This document shows positions 33,454 to 42,950 of a stretch of 52,897 nucleotides of DNA, one piece after another. The DNA comes from an uncultured Pseudomonadota bacterium (lineage in GTDB: Bacteria; Pseudomonadota; Gammaproteobacteria; Steroidobacterales; Steroidobacteraceae): assembly GCA_903927005.1 (NCBI GenBank), contig CAIYLH010000112.1, positions 1-52,897 of the forward strand. The letters are read 5' to 3'. The notes under the pieces were generated by a model. It was not told the DNA's origin and searched no databases. It was given only the letters and a program-made list of their open reading frames with translations. The translations under genes were made by a program, and so were the position numbers. Numbering within the stretch: the stretch's first letter is position 1; the number at the start of each line of letters is the position of its first letter.

Positions 33454-35804
33454 CGTGTCTTGCCCTTGCTTGAACCGCGACCCTTCCGCGAACTCTTGCT
33501 CTTGCTCGCACCTGCCGAGCCCGCCTTGGCGGCCTTCGCCGGCTTGCGCGGCGCCTGTGCGGCCGCAGGCTTGGCGCCTGCGGCCGGCTTTTCGCGGCGG
33601 CGCGGATGGTAGGCCGCCTCGGTCTTGCCGACCAGCTCGAAATCGATCTTGCGCTCGGACGGGTCCACCCGCGCAACCTTGACCGTCAGCACGTCACCGA
33701 GCGTGTAGCGCTCACCGCTGCGCTCGCCGACCAGCGCCTTGCGGTCTTCCTCGTAGCGGAAATAGTCCCGCCCAAGGTTGGCGACGTGTACCAGGCCGTC
33801 GACCTGCAGCCCCTGCAACTGCACGAACAGACCGAAGTCGGTGACGCCGGTGACGACACCGGGGAACGTCTGACCGAGCCGGTCACGCATGAACTCGCAC
33901 TTGAGGAACGCGACCACGTCGCGCGCGGCCTCGTCGGCACGGCGCTCGCGCATCGAGCATTCCTGCCCGAACGTTTCCATCTCCTTGGCCGGATGCTCGA
34001 AGTTGTCGGCAGTGCCGTTCTCGAGCGCATGGCGAATCGCGCGGTGCACGAGCAGGTCCGGATAACGACGGATCGGCGAGGTGAAGTGCGCATAGGCATC
34101 GAGCGCGAGACCAAAGTGACCGATGTTCTCCGGCTGATACACCGCCTGCGCCAGCGAGCGGATGATCATGCTCTCCAGCAGCGCCGCATCCGGGCGCTCC
34201 TGAACCTGCTTGAGCAGCTTGGCGAGCTTCAGCGGATCGAGGTCGCCTTCGGTCTCAAGCAGTAAGCCACGCGTTCCGAGGAAACGCTTGAGCTCGACGA
34301 TGCGATCCTCGTCAGGCTGTGCGTGCACCCGGAACAGCGCCGGCATGCCGTGCTTCTTCAGGAAGCGCGCCGCCTCAACGTTGGCGGCAATCATGCACTC
34401 CTCGATCAGCCGGTGGGCATCGTTGCGCGGGTAGCTGCGCAGGTCCGCGACGTGGCCGTCCTCACCAACCACCACCTTGACCTCAGCCGACTCGAAGTCG
34501 AGCGCGCCGCGCTCCTCACGCCGGCGCCGGAACGCGCGATAGACGTCGTACAAAGACTCGAGCGAGCCAAGCACCGGCGCCGACAGTTCGGCACGCACGT
34601 CGACCGCCCGGTCGATAAGTGCTGCGGCCGCACGTGAATAGGTCAAGCGTGCGTGCGAACGCATCAGCGCCGCGAAGAACTTCGCGCGAGTCACCTTGCC
34701 ATCACGGCTCACCGCGAGCTCCGCGACGAGGCACGCGCGGTCAACCGCCGGCATCAGCGAGCACAAGTGGTTCGACAACTGCTCGGGCAGCATCGGCAGC
34801 ACGCGGTTGGGGAAGTAGACACTGGTCGCACGCTCACGCGCCTCGGCATCCAGCGCAGATCCAGGCCGCACGTAGTGGCTGACGTCGGCGATCGCGACCA
34901 GCAGACGCCAGCCACCGCGGGTGGGCTCGGCGAACACCGCATCGTCGAAGTCGCGCGCGTCCTCGCCGTCAATGGTAACGAGCGGCACCGCACGCAGGTC
35001 GATGCGCCGGCCAAGGCCGGCGGCATCGACGGTCTTGCCATACTTGCGCGCCTCGCGCACCACTGCGGCCGGGAACTCGTGCGGCAGCTGGTGGGAGGCA
35101 ATGGCCAGTTCAACGGCCGTCTGGGCCACGCCCTCCTCCGGCAGCACGCGCGAAATCCGACCGACTGCCTCGGAGTAGCGGCTCGGCGGCTCGACGATCT
35201 CCGCCACCACCAGGCTGCCGTCGACGGCACCGGCGCGGTCCTTGGAGGGGATGATCACGCGCTGGCTGATGCGGCGGTTGTCGGACTCGACAAAGCCGAT
35301 GCCATGCTCGAGGTGGAAGCGGCCGGCGACCTGGTGGGTCTTGCGCTCGAGCACCTCGACAATCTCGCCCTGCTTGCGGCCGCGGGCATCCAAACCGACG
35401 ATTCGGACCGCGACGCGGTCGCCGTGCATGACCGCACGCATCTGCCCGGGCGGCAGGAACGCGTCATCCGAGCCGTCGTCGGGGATCAGGAAGCCAAAAC
35501 CGTCGCGATGACCGACGACGCGGCCGGTGCGCAGCGCAACGCGGTCGATCAACAGGTATTTGTCGCGCCGATTGCGCAACAGCTGCCCATCGCGAACCAT
35601 CGCGGCGAGTCGCTTGTCGAGCGCAAGGCGCAGGCCACGATCGCGCAGCTTGAGCGTCTCGGCGAGTGAATCGGCCGTCAGCGGCGCGCCGGCCTGCGTC
35701 AGTACCTCGAGCAGGTATTCGCGGCTCGGAATGGGCTTTTCGTAGCGTTCGGCCTCGGAGGCCTGACGCGAATCGGCGCGTCGCCAGTGTGTGTGCTGTG
35801 TCAT
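33450..35804 (-). CDS. rnr: Ribonuclease R
   Basis: This 784-residue processive 3'-5' exoribonuclease degrades structured RNA. Domain order is an N-terminal winged helix (IPSREYLLEVLTQAGAPL), cold-shock domains (GRVVGHRDGFGFLIPDD and after), an RNB catalytic domain with metal ligands in GEDARDFDDAVF (about 280-291), an S1 domain (FPGVVTGVTDFGLFVQLQG), and a Lys/Ala/Ser-rich basic tail. I chose MTQHTHWRR at 35804; the upstream extension of the open frame crosses the rnr-tRNA gap and has no homology. The tail is typical of RNase R rather than RNase II. Confidence 0.95.
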   Translation of the reverse strand: MTQHTHWRRADSRQASEAERYEKPIPSREYLLEVLTQAGAPLTADSLAETLKLRDRGLRLALDKRLAAMVRDGQLLRNRRDKYLLIDRVALRTGRVVGHRDGFGFLIPDDGSDDAFLPPGQMRAVMHGDRVAVRIVGLDARGRKQGEIVEVLERKTHQVAGRFHLEHGIGFVESDNRRISQRVIIPSKDRAGAVDGSLVVAEIVEPPSRYSEAVGRISRVLPEEGVAQTAVELAIASHQLPHEFPAAVVREARKYGKTVDAAGLGRRIDLRAVPLVTIDGEDARDFDDAVFAEPTRGGWRLLVAIADVSHYVRPGSALDAEARERATSVYFPNRVLPMLPEQLSNHLCSLMPAVDRACLVAELAVSRDGKVTRAKFFAALMRSHARLTYSRAAAALIDRAVDVRAELSAPVLGSLESLYDVYRAFRRRREERGALDFESAEVKVVVGEDGHVADLRSYPRNDAHRLIEECMIAANVEAARFLKKHGMPALFRVHAQPDEDRIVELKRFLGTRGLLLETEGDLDPLKLAKLLKQVQERPDAALLESMIIRSLAQAVYQPENIGHFGLALDAYAHFTSPIRRYPDLLVHRAIRHALENGTADNFEHPAKEMETFGQECSMRERRADEAARDVVAFLKCEFMRDRLGQTFPGVVTGVTDFGLFVQLQGLQVDGLVHVANLGRDYFRYEEDRKALVGERSGERYTLGDVLTVKVARVDPSERKIDFELVGKTEAAYHPRRREKPAAGAKPAAAQAPRKPAKAAKAGSAGASKSKSSRKGRGSSKGKTR

Positions 35805-35887
35805 TTGCGTGTCGCGGCGCCCCACTGGGGCGACCGCCAAAATCCTTGTGTCTGCATAAGCCCCAATATGGGGATGTAAGTCGTCGA

Positions 35888-35916
35888 TTGACAGCGGGGG
35901 CACCACTGCGTAAATT
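35888..35916 (+). promoter_or_regulatory. Promoter of tRNA-Leu
   Basis: A perfect TTGACA (35888-35893), a 17-bp spacer and TAAATT (35911-35916) lie about 40 bases before the tRNA. A GC-rich element follows, including a perfect 7-bp hairpin TCCCCGG/CCGGGGA at 35929-35946 in the short leader. Confidence 0.75.
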
Positions 35917-35956
35917 TCCGCGCCTCGTTCCCCGGCATTCCGGGGACCGGCACCTT

Positions 35957-36041
<85 letters not shown>

Positions 36042-36063
36042 CCCCCCCGCCTTCGCGGGGGGG
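36042..36063 (+). terminator. GC hairpin directly after tRNA-Leu
   Basis: A perfect 9-bp stem (CCCCCCCGC / GCGGGGGGG) with a CTTC tetraloop begins at the base after the CCA end. There is no T-run, so it may act as a terminator or as a 3'-processing stop. Confidence 0.5.
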
Positions 36064-36158
36064 CCGGCGGCGCAAGCCCCGGCCGATCCGGTCTATTGTG
36101 CGGTATTCTGGCCGCTTCGTGCAGACGGATTCTCCCGCATTCCCTAAGGATAGGCCCC

Positions 36159-36539
36159 ATGCGCACCGCAACCCTGCTTCTCGCCGCGACGCTCGCCGGT
36201 TGCGCTGCGACCCCCCAGACTCCGACCGCGACCCCCGCCCCAGCGCCTGTAGCGGCAGCCAAGGCCGCGTCCGCCGCACCTGGCACCAGGCCGCCGCCGC
36301 CGGGAGGCATCTCGGCAGACCTGTATTCGAAGTCGCTGCAGTACGGCTATCGCGCGCGCCAGCGCAGCGGGACGACGATCTTCTGCAAGAACGACGCACC
36401 GATCGGCTCCAGACTGGAAAAGGAGACTTGCGTCTCCGTCGACAGCCTCGAAGAGGCCATCCGTCAGGCAGAGATGGTTCGCGACCAGATGCGGCGCGGC
36501 AATTCCTGCGGCAAGGCCGACTGCAGCAACGGCGGCTGA
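36159..36539 (+). CDS. Small Cys-containing lipoprotein, unknown function
   Basis: This 126-residue protein has a lipoprotein signal (TLLLAATLAGC, lipobox LAGC, lipidated Cys about residue 15), an Ala/Pro/Thr-rich linker (about 16-50) and a small C-terminal domain. The domain carries YRARQRSGTTIFCKNDAPIGSRLEKETC and a closing pair of cysteines (SCGKADC). The segment 'C-x-x-D-x-P-x-G-S-R ... C' resembles small uncharacterised periplasmic proteins common in gammaproteobacteria. AAGGA precedes the ATG. It lies between tRNA-Leu and purA (convergent). No function can be given. Confidence 0.75.
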   Translation: MRTATLLLAATLAGCAATPQTPTATPAPAPVAAAKAASAAPGTRPPPPGGISADLYSKSLQYGYRARQRSGTTIFCKNDAPIGSRLEKETCVSVDSLEEAIRQAEMVRDQMRRGNSCGKADCSNGG

Positions 36540-36547
36540 TCGGTCAG

Positions 36548-36565
36548 CCCGGCGCCCCCGCCGGG
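36548..36565. terminator. Possible bidirectional hairpin between lipoprotein gene and purA
   Basis: CCCGGC / GCCGGG with a 6-base loop lies in the 51-bp convergent gap. No T-run is visible on either side, so the terminator role is tentative. Confidence 0.3.
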
Positions 36566-36590
36566 TCTGCCGGAACGCGCATCCCGTCGA

Positions 36591-38115
<1,525 letters not shown>

Positions 38116-38149
38116 CACGCCGCCCCGCCGTGCCAGTTGCGCCCGGCTG

Positions 38150-39019
38150 TCACTTCGCGGACGGGTCGCGCAGGTACTTGAAGAACTGGCTGTCAGGCGA
38201 CACGACCATCATGTCGCCGTCCTTGCCGAGTGTCTTACGATAGGCCTGCAGACTGCGGTAGAACGCGTAGAACTCGCCGTTGTGCCCCGCCGCCGCCGCA
38301 TAGATGCCGGCCGCGCGCGCATCGCCCTCGCCGCGGACCTTCTCCGCGTCGCGGGCGGCCTGCGACAGAATCTCGGTACGCTGACGATCAGACTCGGCGC
38401 GGATCTTGATCGCCTGCTCCTCGCCCTCGGCGCGCAGCTGCGCCGCCTGACGCGCGAAGTCCGATTCCATGCGCTTGAACACCGAGTCGCTGACGTCATC
38501 GGGCAGGTCGATGCGCTTGACGCGTACATCCACCAGCGCGACGCCCAGCTGCTTGACACTGTTGCCGGCGAACGTCTGCACATCGCCAATCAGCTCGGTG
38601 CGCTCGGCCGCCACCACCTGCTGGATGGTGTTGCGCGCGATTGTGCCTTTCAGGCCATCCTTGACGATCTCGGCCAGGCGATCCGCCGCAACGCCCTCGT
38701 TGCCACCGGTGGCCCGGTAGTACTGCGCAACGTCGGCGATACGCCACTTCACGTAGAAGTCGACGTTGAGGATCTTGCCCTCACTGGTCAGGAACTGCTC
38801 GGCGGGGTAGTTGCGCGTCATCAGGCGCTTCTCGAACTTCTCCACCGTCTGCACCAGCGGCAGCCGGAAATGAAGCCCCGGAGCGTAGTCGTAGCGCACC
38901 AGCTCGCCCAGCTGCAGGTTGATGGCGTATTCGGTCTCACGAACCATGAACACGCTCTGCGCTGCCGTCAGCAGCGCGACGAACGCAGCAATGGCCCATA
39001 CGATCTTGCGCGAATCCAT
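38150..39019 (-). CDS. hflC: HflC, modulator of FtsH protease
   Basis: This 289-residue SPFH/band-7 protein is anchored by one N-terminal helix (IVWAIAAFVALLTAAQSVFMV). With HflK it forms a large periplasmic vault around FtsH and modulates membrane-protein degradation. The start overlaps the hflK stop codon (TGATG). The band-7 domain (about 25-200) and the Ala/Glu/Arg-rich coiled coil with DAEKVRGEGDARAAGIYA are typical. Confidence 0.95.
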   Translation of the reverse strand: MDSRKIVWAIAAFVALLTAAQSVFMVRETEYAINLQLGELVRYDYAPGLHFRLPLVQTVEKFEKRLMTRNYPAEQFLTSEGKILNVDFYVKWRIADVAQYYRATGGNEGVAADRLAEIVKDGLKGTIARNTIQQVVAAERTELIGDVQTFAGNSVKQLGVALVDVRVKRIDLPDDVSDSVFKRMESDFARQAAQLRAEGEEQAIKIRAESDRQRTEILSQAARDAEKVRGEGDARAAGIYAAAAGHNGEFYAFYRSLQAYRKTLGKDGDMMVVSPDSQFFKYLRDPSAK

Positions 39020-40209
39020 CAGCGGTTCCCCCGGGCACGGGTACGGGCGTCAGCCGCCGCATCCACCGATTCCTTTTGCGCCTGATTCGGCGTCACCGTG
39101 ACCTCCGGCAACGTCGTCGGCTGCTTGCTCGCATCGCCGCCCCGGCGGTCGAGCAGCTTGTCCAGCGGCAGGTACAGCATGTTGCCATTGCCCTTGGTGT
39201 CGACGAAGACCTTGCCGGTGTTGCCAAGCACGGTCTCCATCGTCTCCAGATAGAGCCGCTGGCGCGTGACGGCAGGTGCCTTCTCATACGCGACCGCGAG
39301 CTGTGCGAAGCGCGAGCCCTCACCTTCCGCGTCGGCGACAATACGTTGACGGTACGCCTCGGCGTCCAGCAACTGGCGCTCGGCCGTGCCGCGCGCGCGC
39401 GGCAGGATGTCGCTGGAGTAGGTCTCCGCATCGACGCGCAAGCGGTCCTTGTCCTCGCGCGCCTTGATGGCGTCCTTCTGCGAGGGCGCGACCTGCTCGG
39501 GGACACTGACGTCCTGCAGGTTCACGCCGATGACCTCGAGACCGGTTTTGTAGCTGTCGAGCGTCTTCTGGATCAACTGCCGCGTGTGCACCGCAATCTG
39601 CTGGCGGCCCTGCTCGAGCACGAAGTCGAGCTTGTTCTGGCCGACGATCTCGCGAATCGCGCTCTCCGACACCTCGCCGAGCGTCAGCTGCGGGTCGACG
39701 ATGTTGAACGTGAACGCCTGCGGATCGGAGCGGCGGTACTGCACGGCGATATTGATGACCACCAGCGCCTGGTCGACCGTCAGCATCCGCGTGCGGTCGG
39801 TGAAACTGAGCACTTCCTGCGTGTTGACCAGCTGCTTGGATTCGATCGGCCACGGCAGGCGCACGTTCGGGCCTTCGCCGGTGATCCGGTCGAAGCGGCC
39901 AAAGCGCGTGACGACCGCCTTCTCGGCGGGACCGACGAGGTAGAAACCGCTGCCGAACCAGACCGCGATGACCAGCGCGGCGATAACGCCCACCGAGGCA
40001 CCGGCATAACTGCCGCCGCCTTCGCTGCTGCCGCCGCCGTCGCCACCACCACCCCCCACGCCAGCTGGGCGACCGCCAAACAGCGCGCCGAGTCGGCGGC
40101 GCAGGTTGCGCACGATCTCGTCGAGGTCGGGCGGGCCACCGTCAGGTTTGCGGTCCCAGGGGTTGCGCGGACCCGGGTTCTTATTGCCGCCCGATTCGTT
40201 CCAGGACAT
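39019..40209 (-). CDS. hflK: HflK, modulator of FtsH protease
   Basis: This is the 396-residue SPFH partner of HflC. A Gly/Asn/Pro-rich cytoplasmic N-terminus (MSWNESGGNKNPGPRNPWD) leads to a TM helix (VGVIAALVIAVWFGSGFYLV, about 73-92), a band-7 domain starting GPAEKAVVTRFGRF, and a C-terminal coiled coil with RGTAERQLLDAEAYRQRIV. It follows hflX by 35 bases. Confidence 0.95.
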   Translation of the reverse strand: MSWNESGGNKNPGPRNPWDRKPDGGPPDLDEIVRNLRRRLGALFGGRPAGVGGGGGDGGGSSEGGGSYAGASVGVIAALVIAVWFGSGFYLVGPAEKAVVTRFGRFDRITGEGPNVRLPWPIESKQLVNTQEVLSFTDRTRMLTVDQALVVINIAVQYRRSDPQAFTFNIVDPQLTLGEVSESAIREIVGQNKLDFVLEQGRQQIAVHTRQLIQKTLDSYKTGLEVIGVNLQDVSVPEQVAPSQKDAIKAREDKDRLRVDAETYSSDILPRARGTAERQLLDAEAYRQRIVADAEGEGSRFAQLAVAYEKAPAVTRQRLYLETMETVLGNTGKVFVDTKGNGNMLYLPLDKLLDRRGGDASKQPTTLPEVTVTPNQAQKESVDAAADARTRARGNR

Positions 40210-40244
40210 GAAGTCGTTCCGTAGGGAGATCTAGAGTGCGGGGC

Positions 40245-41588
40245 TCAGAGCGAGGAGGCCGCGACGGGCGCTGATTGTAGGAAGGCGCCCCCAGCGATAC
40301 AAGGCGCGCTATCCCCGGCGGAGGGGCGATCGAGGCCCTCACGCCGGCACAGGTCATCCAAATCCCGCTCGGCAAGCTCAATCGACAGCTGCCAACCACC
40401 ATCGTCGGCGGGGGTCTCGGCGAGTACCGCAGCGAGGCGGTACAGCTCCGCCCGGGCCCGGCCGTGGCGCGGACTCAAGTGCAGCTCAACGCGGATCAGG
40501 CGGCTGCCAAAGCGCTCAACGAGTGCCGCCTGCAGCAGTTCCAGTCCCTGCCCGGTGGCCGCCGACAGCCAGACGCGACTGACCACGCCGTCGGCGTTGC
40601 GCTCCAGGCGGGGGGCCTCGCCGAGCAGGTCGACCTTGTTGTAGACCTCCAGCTGCGGCACGTCGCCGGCGCCAATGCTGGCCAACACCTCGTTGACCGT
40701 GGCAATGCGCTCGCCGCGCTCGGGATCGGCGGCATCGATGACATGCAGGTGCAGCTGCGCCTCGCGCGCCTCAAGCAAGGTCGAGCGGAACGCCGCGACC
40801 AGCTCGTGCGGCAAGTCGCGCACGAAGCCGACGGTGTCGGCGAGCACGATTTCAGGGCAATGGGCGAGCTTGAGCCGCCGCACGGTCGGATCCAGCGTCG
40901 CAAACAGCTGGTCGGCGGCATAGCTCGAAGCGCCCGTCAGCACGTTGAACAGCGTCGACTTGCCGGCGTTGGTGTAGCCGACGATCGCCGCGCCCGGGAT
41001 CGGGATTTCCTTGCGGGTATGGCGGCCGGTATCGCGCTGCAAGGCGAGCTTCTCCAGGCGACGGTTCAGCGTGCGGACGCGGTTCGCGATCAGGCGCCGG
41101 TCGGACTCAAGCTGGGTCTCGCCCGGGCCGCGCATGCCGATGCCGCCGGCCTGGCGCTCAAGGTGGGTCCAGCCGCGCACCAGCCGGGTCTGCAGGTGCT
41201 TAAGCTGCGCAAGCTCAACCTGCAGCTTGCCCTCGTGGCTGCGGGCACGCTGCGCGAAGATATCGAGGATCAGGCCATTGCGGTCCAGGACGCGCCGCCC
41301 GATCAGTTTCTCCAGATTGCGCTCCTGGCTGGGCGAGAGCGCGTGATCGACCAAGATCACGTCGGCTGACAGCTCCTCAGCCCGCGCCTTGAGCTCCTCG
41401 GCCTTGCCGCTGCCAACGTAAAAGCGCGGGTCGGGATGCTGGCGCGAGCCGGTGACCACGCCAACGGGCACCGCGCCCGCTGACGAGGCCAGCGCCGACA
41501 ACTCCTCCAGCTCGGCTGCGGCCGGCTGGCCGCCACTGCCAATGCGGACCAGCAATGCCCGTTCGCCACTTCTGGGCCGGTCAAACAC
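40245..41588 (-). CDS. hflX: GTPase HflX, ribosome-splitting factor
   Basis: This 447-residue translational GTPase rescues stalled ribosomes. The N-terminal HflX domain (about 1-200) includes GMRGPGETQLESDRRLI. The G domain has GYTNAGKSTLFNVLTGA (G1), DTVGFVRDLPHELVAAF (G3) and NKVDLL (G4). It lies between hfq and hflK, the canonical position. The C-terminal ~50 residues after the G domain are less conserved. Confidence 0.95.
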   Translation of the reverse strand: MFDRPRSGERALLVRIGSGGQPAAAELEELSALASSAGAVPVGVVTGSRQHPDPRFYVGSGKAEELKARAEELSADVILVDHALSPSQERNLEKLIGRRVLDRNGLILDIFAQRARSHEGKLQVELAQLKHLQTRLVRGWTHLERQAGGIGMRGPGETQLESDRRLIANRVRTLNRRLEKLALQRDTGRHTRKEIPIPGAAIVGYTNAGKSTLFNVLTGASSYAADQLFATLDPTVRRLKLAHCPEIVLADTVGFVRDLPHELVAAFRSTLLEAREAQLHLHVIDAADPERGERIATVNEVLASIGAGDVPQLEVYNKVDLLGEAPRLERNADGVVSRVWLSAATGQGLELLQAALVERFGSRLIRVELHLSPRHGRARAELYRLAAVLAETPADDGGWQLSIELAERDLDDLCRREGLDRPSAGDSAPCIAGGAFLQSAPVAASSL

Positions 41589-41618
41589 GGCGGGACTTTA
41601 GCCGCCGACCGCTTGCGA

Positions 41619-41876
41619 TCATTCGACGACCGGTTCCTCGGTGATCTCGCCGCTCTCGCTGGTCGACAGACGCACGTTGCGCGCCGGCACGACCGTCGAG
41701 ATCGCATGCTTGTAGACCATCTGGCTGACGCTGTTGCGAAGCAGCACGACGAACTGGTCAAACGAATCAATGTGGCCTTGCAGCTTGATGCCGTTCACCA
41801 GATAAATGGAAACTGGCACCCGCTCTTTGCGCAGCGCATTCAGGAAGGGATCCTGCAGGGACTGGCCTTTGGCCAT
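41619..41876 (-). CDS. hfq: RNA chaperone Hfq
   Basis: This 85-residue hexameric Sm-like protein pairs small RNAs with mRNAs. Sm1 ([20 protein letters not shown]) and Sm2 (KHAIST in [13 protein letters not shown]) are complete, and [15 protein letters not shown] is diagnostic. The C-terminal tail is short compared with E. coli. AAGGAGAT 9 bases before the ATG is a near-perfect ribosome site, predicting high expression. Confidence 0.98.
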   Translation of the reverse strand: MAKGQSLQDPFLNALRKERVPVSIYLVNGIKLQGHIDSFDQFVVLLRNSVSQMVYKHAISTVVPARNVRLSTSESGEITEEPVVE

Positions 41877-41944
41877 CGTCTTATCTCCTTGTTTTTTATT
41901 AGAAAAGCACCGTCGTCACCGAAGCCCTCCGTGGCCGGCGACAA

Positions 41945-41974
41945 CATGTAACTGAGCACTGGCTCAGTTACATG
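41945..41974. repeat. 12-bp perfect inverted repeat between miaA and hfq
   Basis: CATGTAACTGAG and CTCAGTTACATG are separated by 6 bases (CACTGG). The hairpin sits about 70 bases upstream of the hfq ATG on the minus strand and is followed by no T-run in either direction. It is AT-richer than its surroundings. It may be an operator, an mRNA hairpin or a decayed small repeat element. Confidence 0.7.
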
Positions 41975-42005
41975 GGGACATAAAGTAAAAATACTAGCAC
42001 AGCGC

Positions 42006-42950
42006 TCATGACAACCCGGTATTCGCCTCCAGCCAAGGCTGGATAACGGCAAGCAGCGCGTCGGATTGGCCCTCTGCAGCGCCCAGCCAGCGAGCCCCAG
42101 GCTCGCCGCGCAACCAGGTGTACTGGCGCTTGGCGAGCTGGCGGGTGGCCTGCAGCGCCGCCGCGCGCGCAGTGGCCAGATCACACCGACCGGCAACGTA
42201 CTCCCATAACTGCCTATAACCGACCGAGCGCATCGCCGGAAGTTCCGCATCCAGGTCGCCGCGCCGGAAAAGGCCCTCCACCTCGGCCAGTAGGCCCGCC
42301 GCCAGCATCGCCTCCAGGCGCCGCTCCAGCGCAGGCTCCAGCAGCCCCCGCTCGGGCGGGCCGAGCACAAGTTTCAGGTACTCCGCGCCGACCGCACCGC
42401 GCAGGTCCTGCTGCTGCAGCGTGCTCAGCGGCGTCCCGGTCAGCGCGTAGACCTCCAGCGCCCGCTGGATACGCTGCCCATCCCGCGGCTGAATGCGCGC
42501 TGCGGCAAGCGGGTCGACCTGAGCGAGTTCGGCATGCAAGGCCGGCCAGCCCTCGAGGCGCGCCCGCGCATCGAAGCCGGCGCGCAGTTCGGGACTGGCG
42601 GACGGCAGCGTCGCCAGTCCCGCCTGCAGCGCGCGGAAGTAGAGCATCGTGCCGCCAACCAGCAGCGGCACGCGGCCGCGGCTGCGGATCTGGGCCATGG
42701 CAGCTTCCGCGTCGCGCAGGAACTCACCCGCCGAATAACGCGCCGTCGGCTCGCAGATGTCGATCAGATGGTGCGGAATGCGCGCCCGCAGCGCGGCGTC
42801 TGGCTTGGCCGTGCCGATGTCGAGGCCGCGATAGACCATCGCCGAGTCGACGCTGACGATCTCCAGCGGCAGCCGCTCGACCAGCGCGAGAGCCGCGTCG
42901 GTCTTGCCAGCCCCGGTCGGCCCCATCAGCAGGATTGCGGGCTGGGCCAT
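42006..42950 (-). CDS. miaA: tRNA dimethylallyltransferase
   Basis: This 314-residue enzyme adds dimethylallyl to A37 of tRNAs reading UNN codons. The P-loop LMGPTGAGKTDAALAL (about 7-22), DSAMVYRGLDIGTAKP, PHHLIDI and LVGGTMLYFRALQAGL are all present. It overlaps the mutL stop codon by one base (TGATG). Confidence 0.96.
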   Translation of the reverse strand: MAQPAILLMGPTGAGKTDAALALVERLPLEIVSVDSAMVYRGLDIGTAKPDAALRARIPHHLIDICEPTARYSAGEFLRDAEAAMAQIRSRGRVPLLVGGTMLYFRALQAGLATLPSASPELRAGFDARARLEGWPALHAELAQVDPLAAARIQPRDGQRIQRALEVYALTGTPLSTLQQQDLRGAVGAEYLKLVLGPPERGLLEPALERRLEAMLAAGLLAEVEGLFRRGDLDAELPAMRSVGYRQLWEYVAGRCDLATARAAALQATRQLAKRQYTWLRGEPGARWLGAAEGQSDALLAVIQPWLEANTGLS

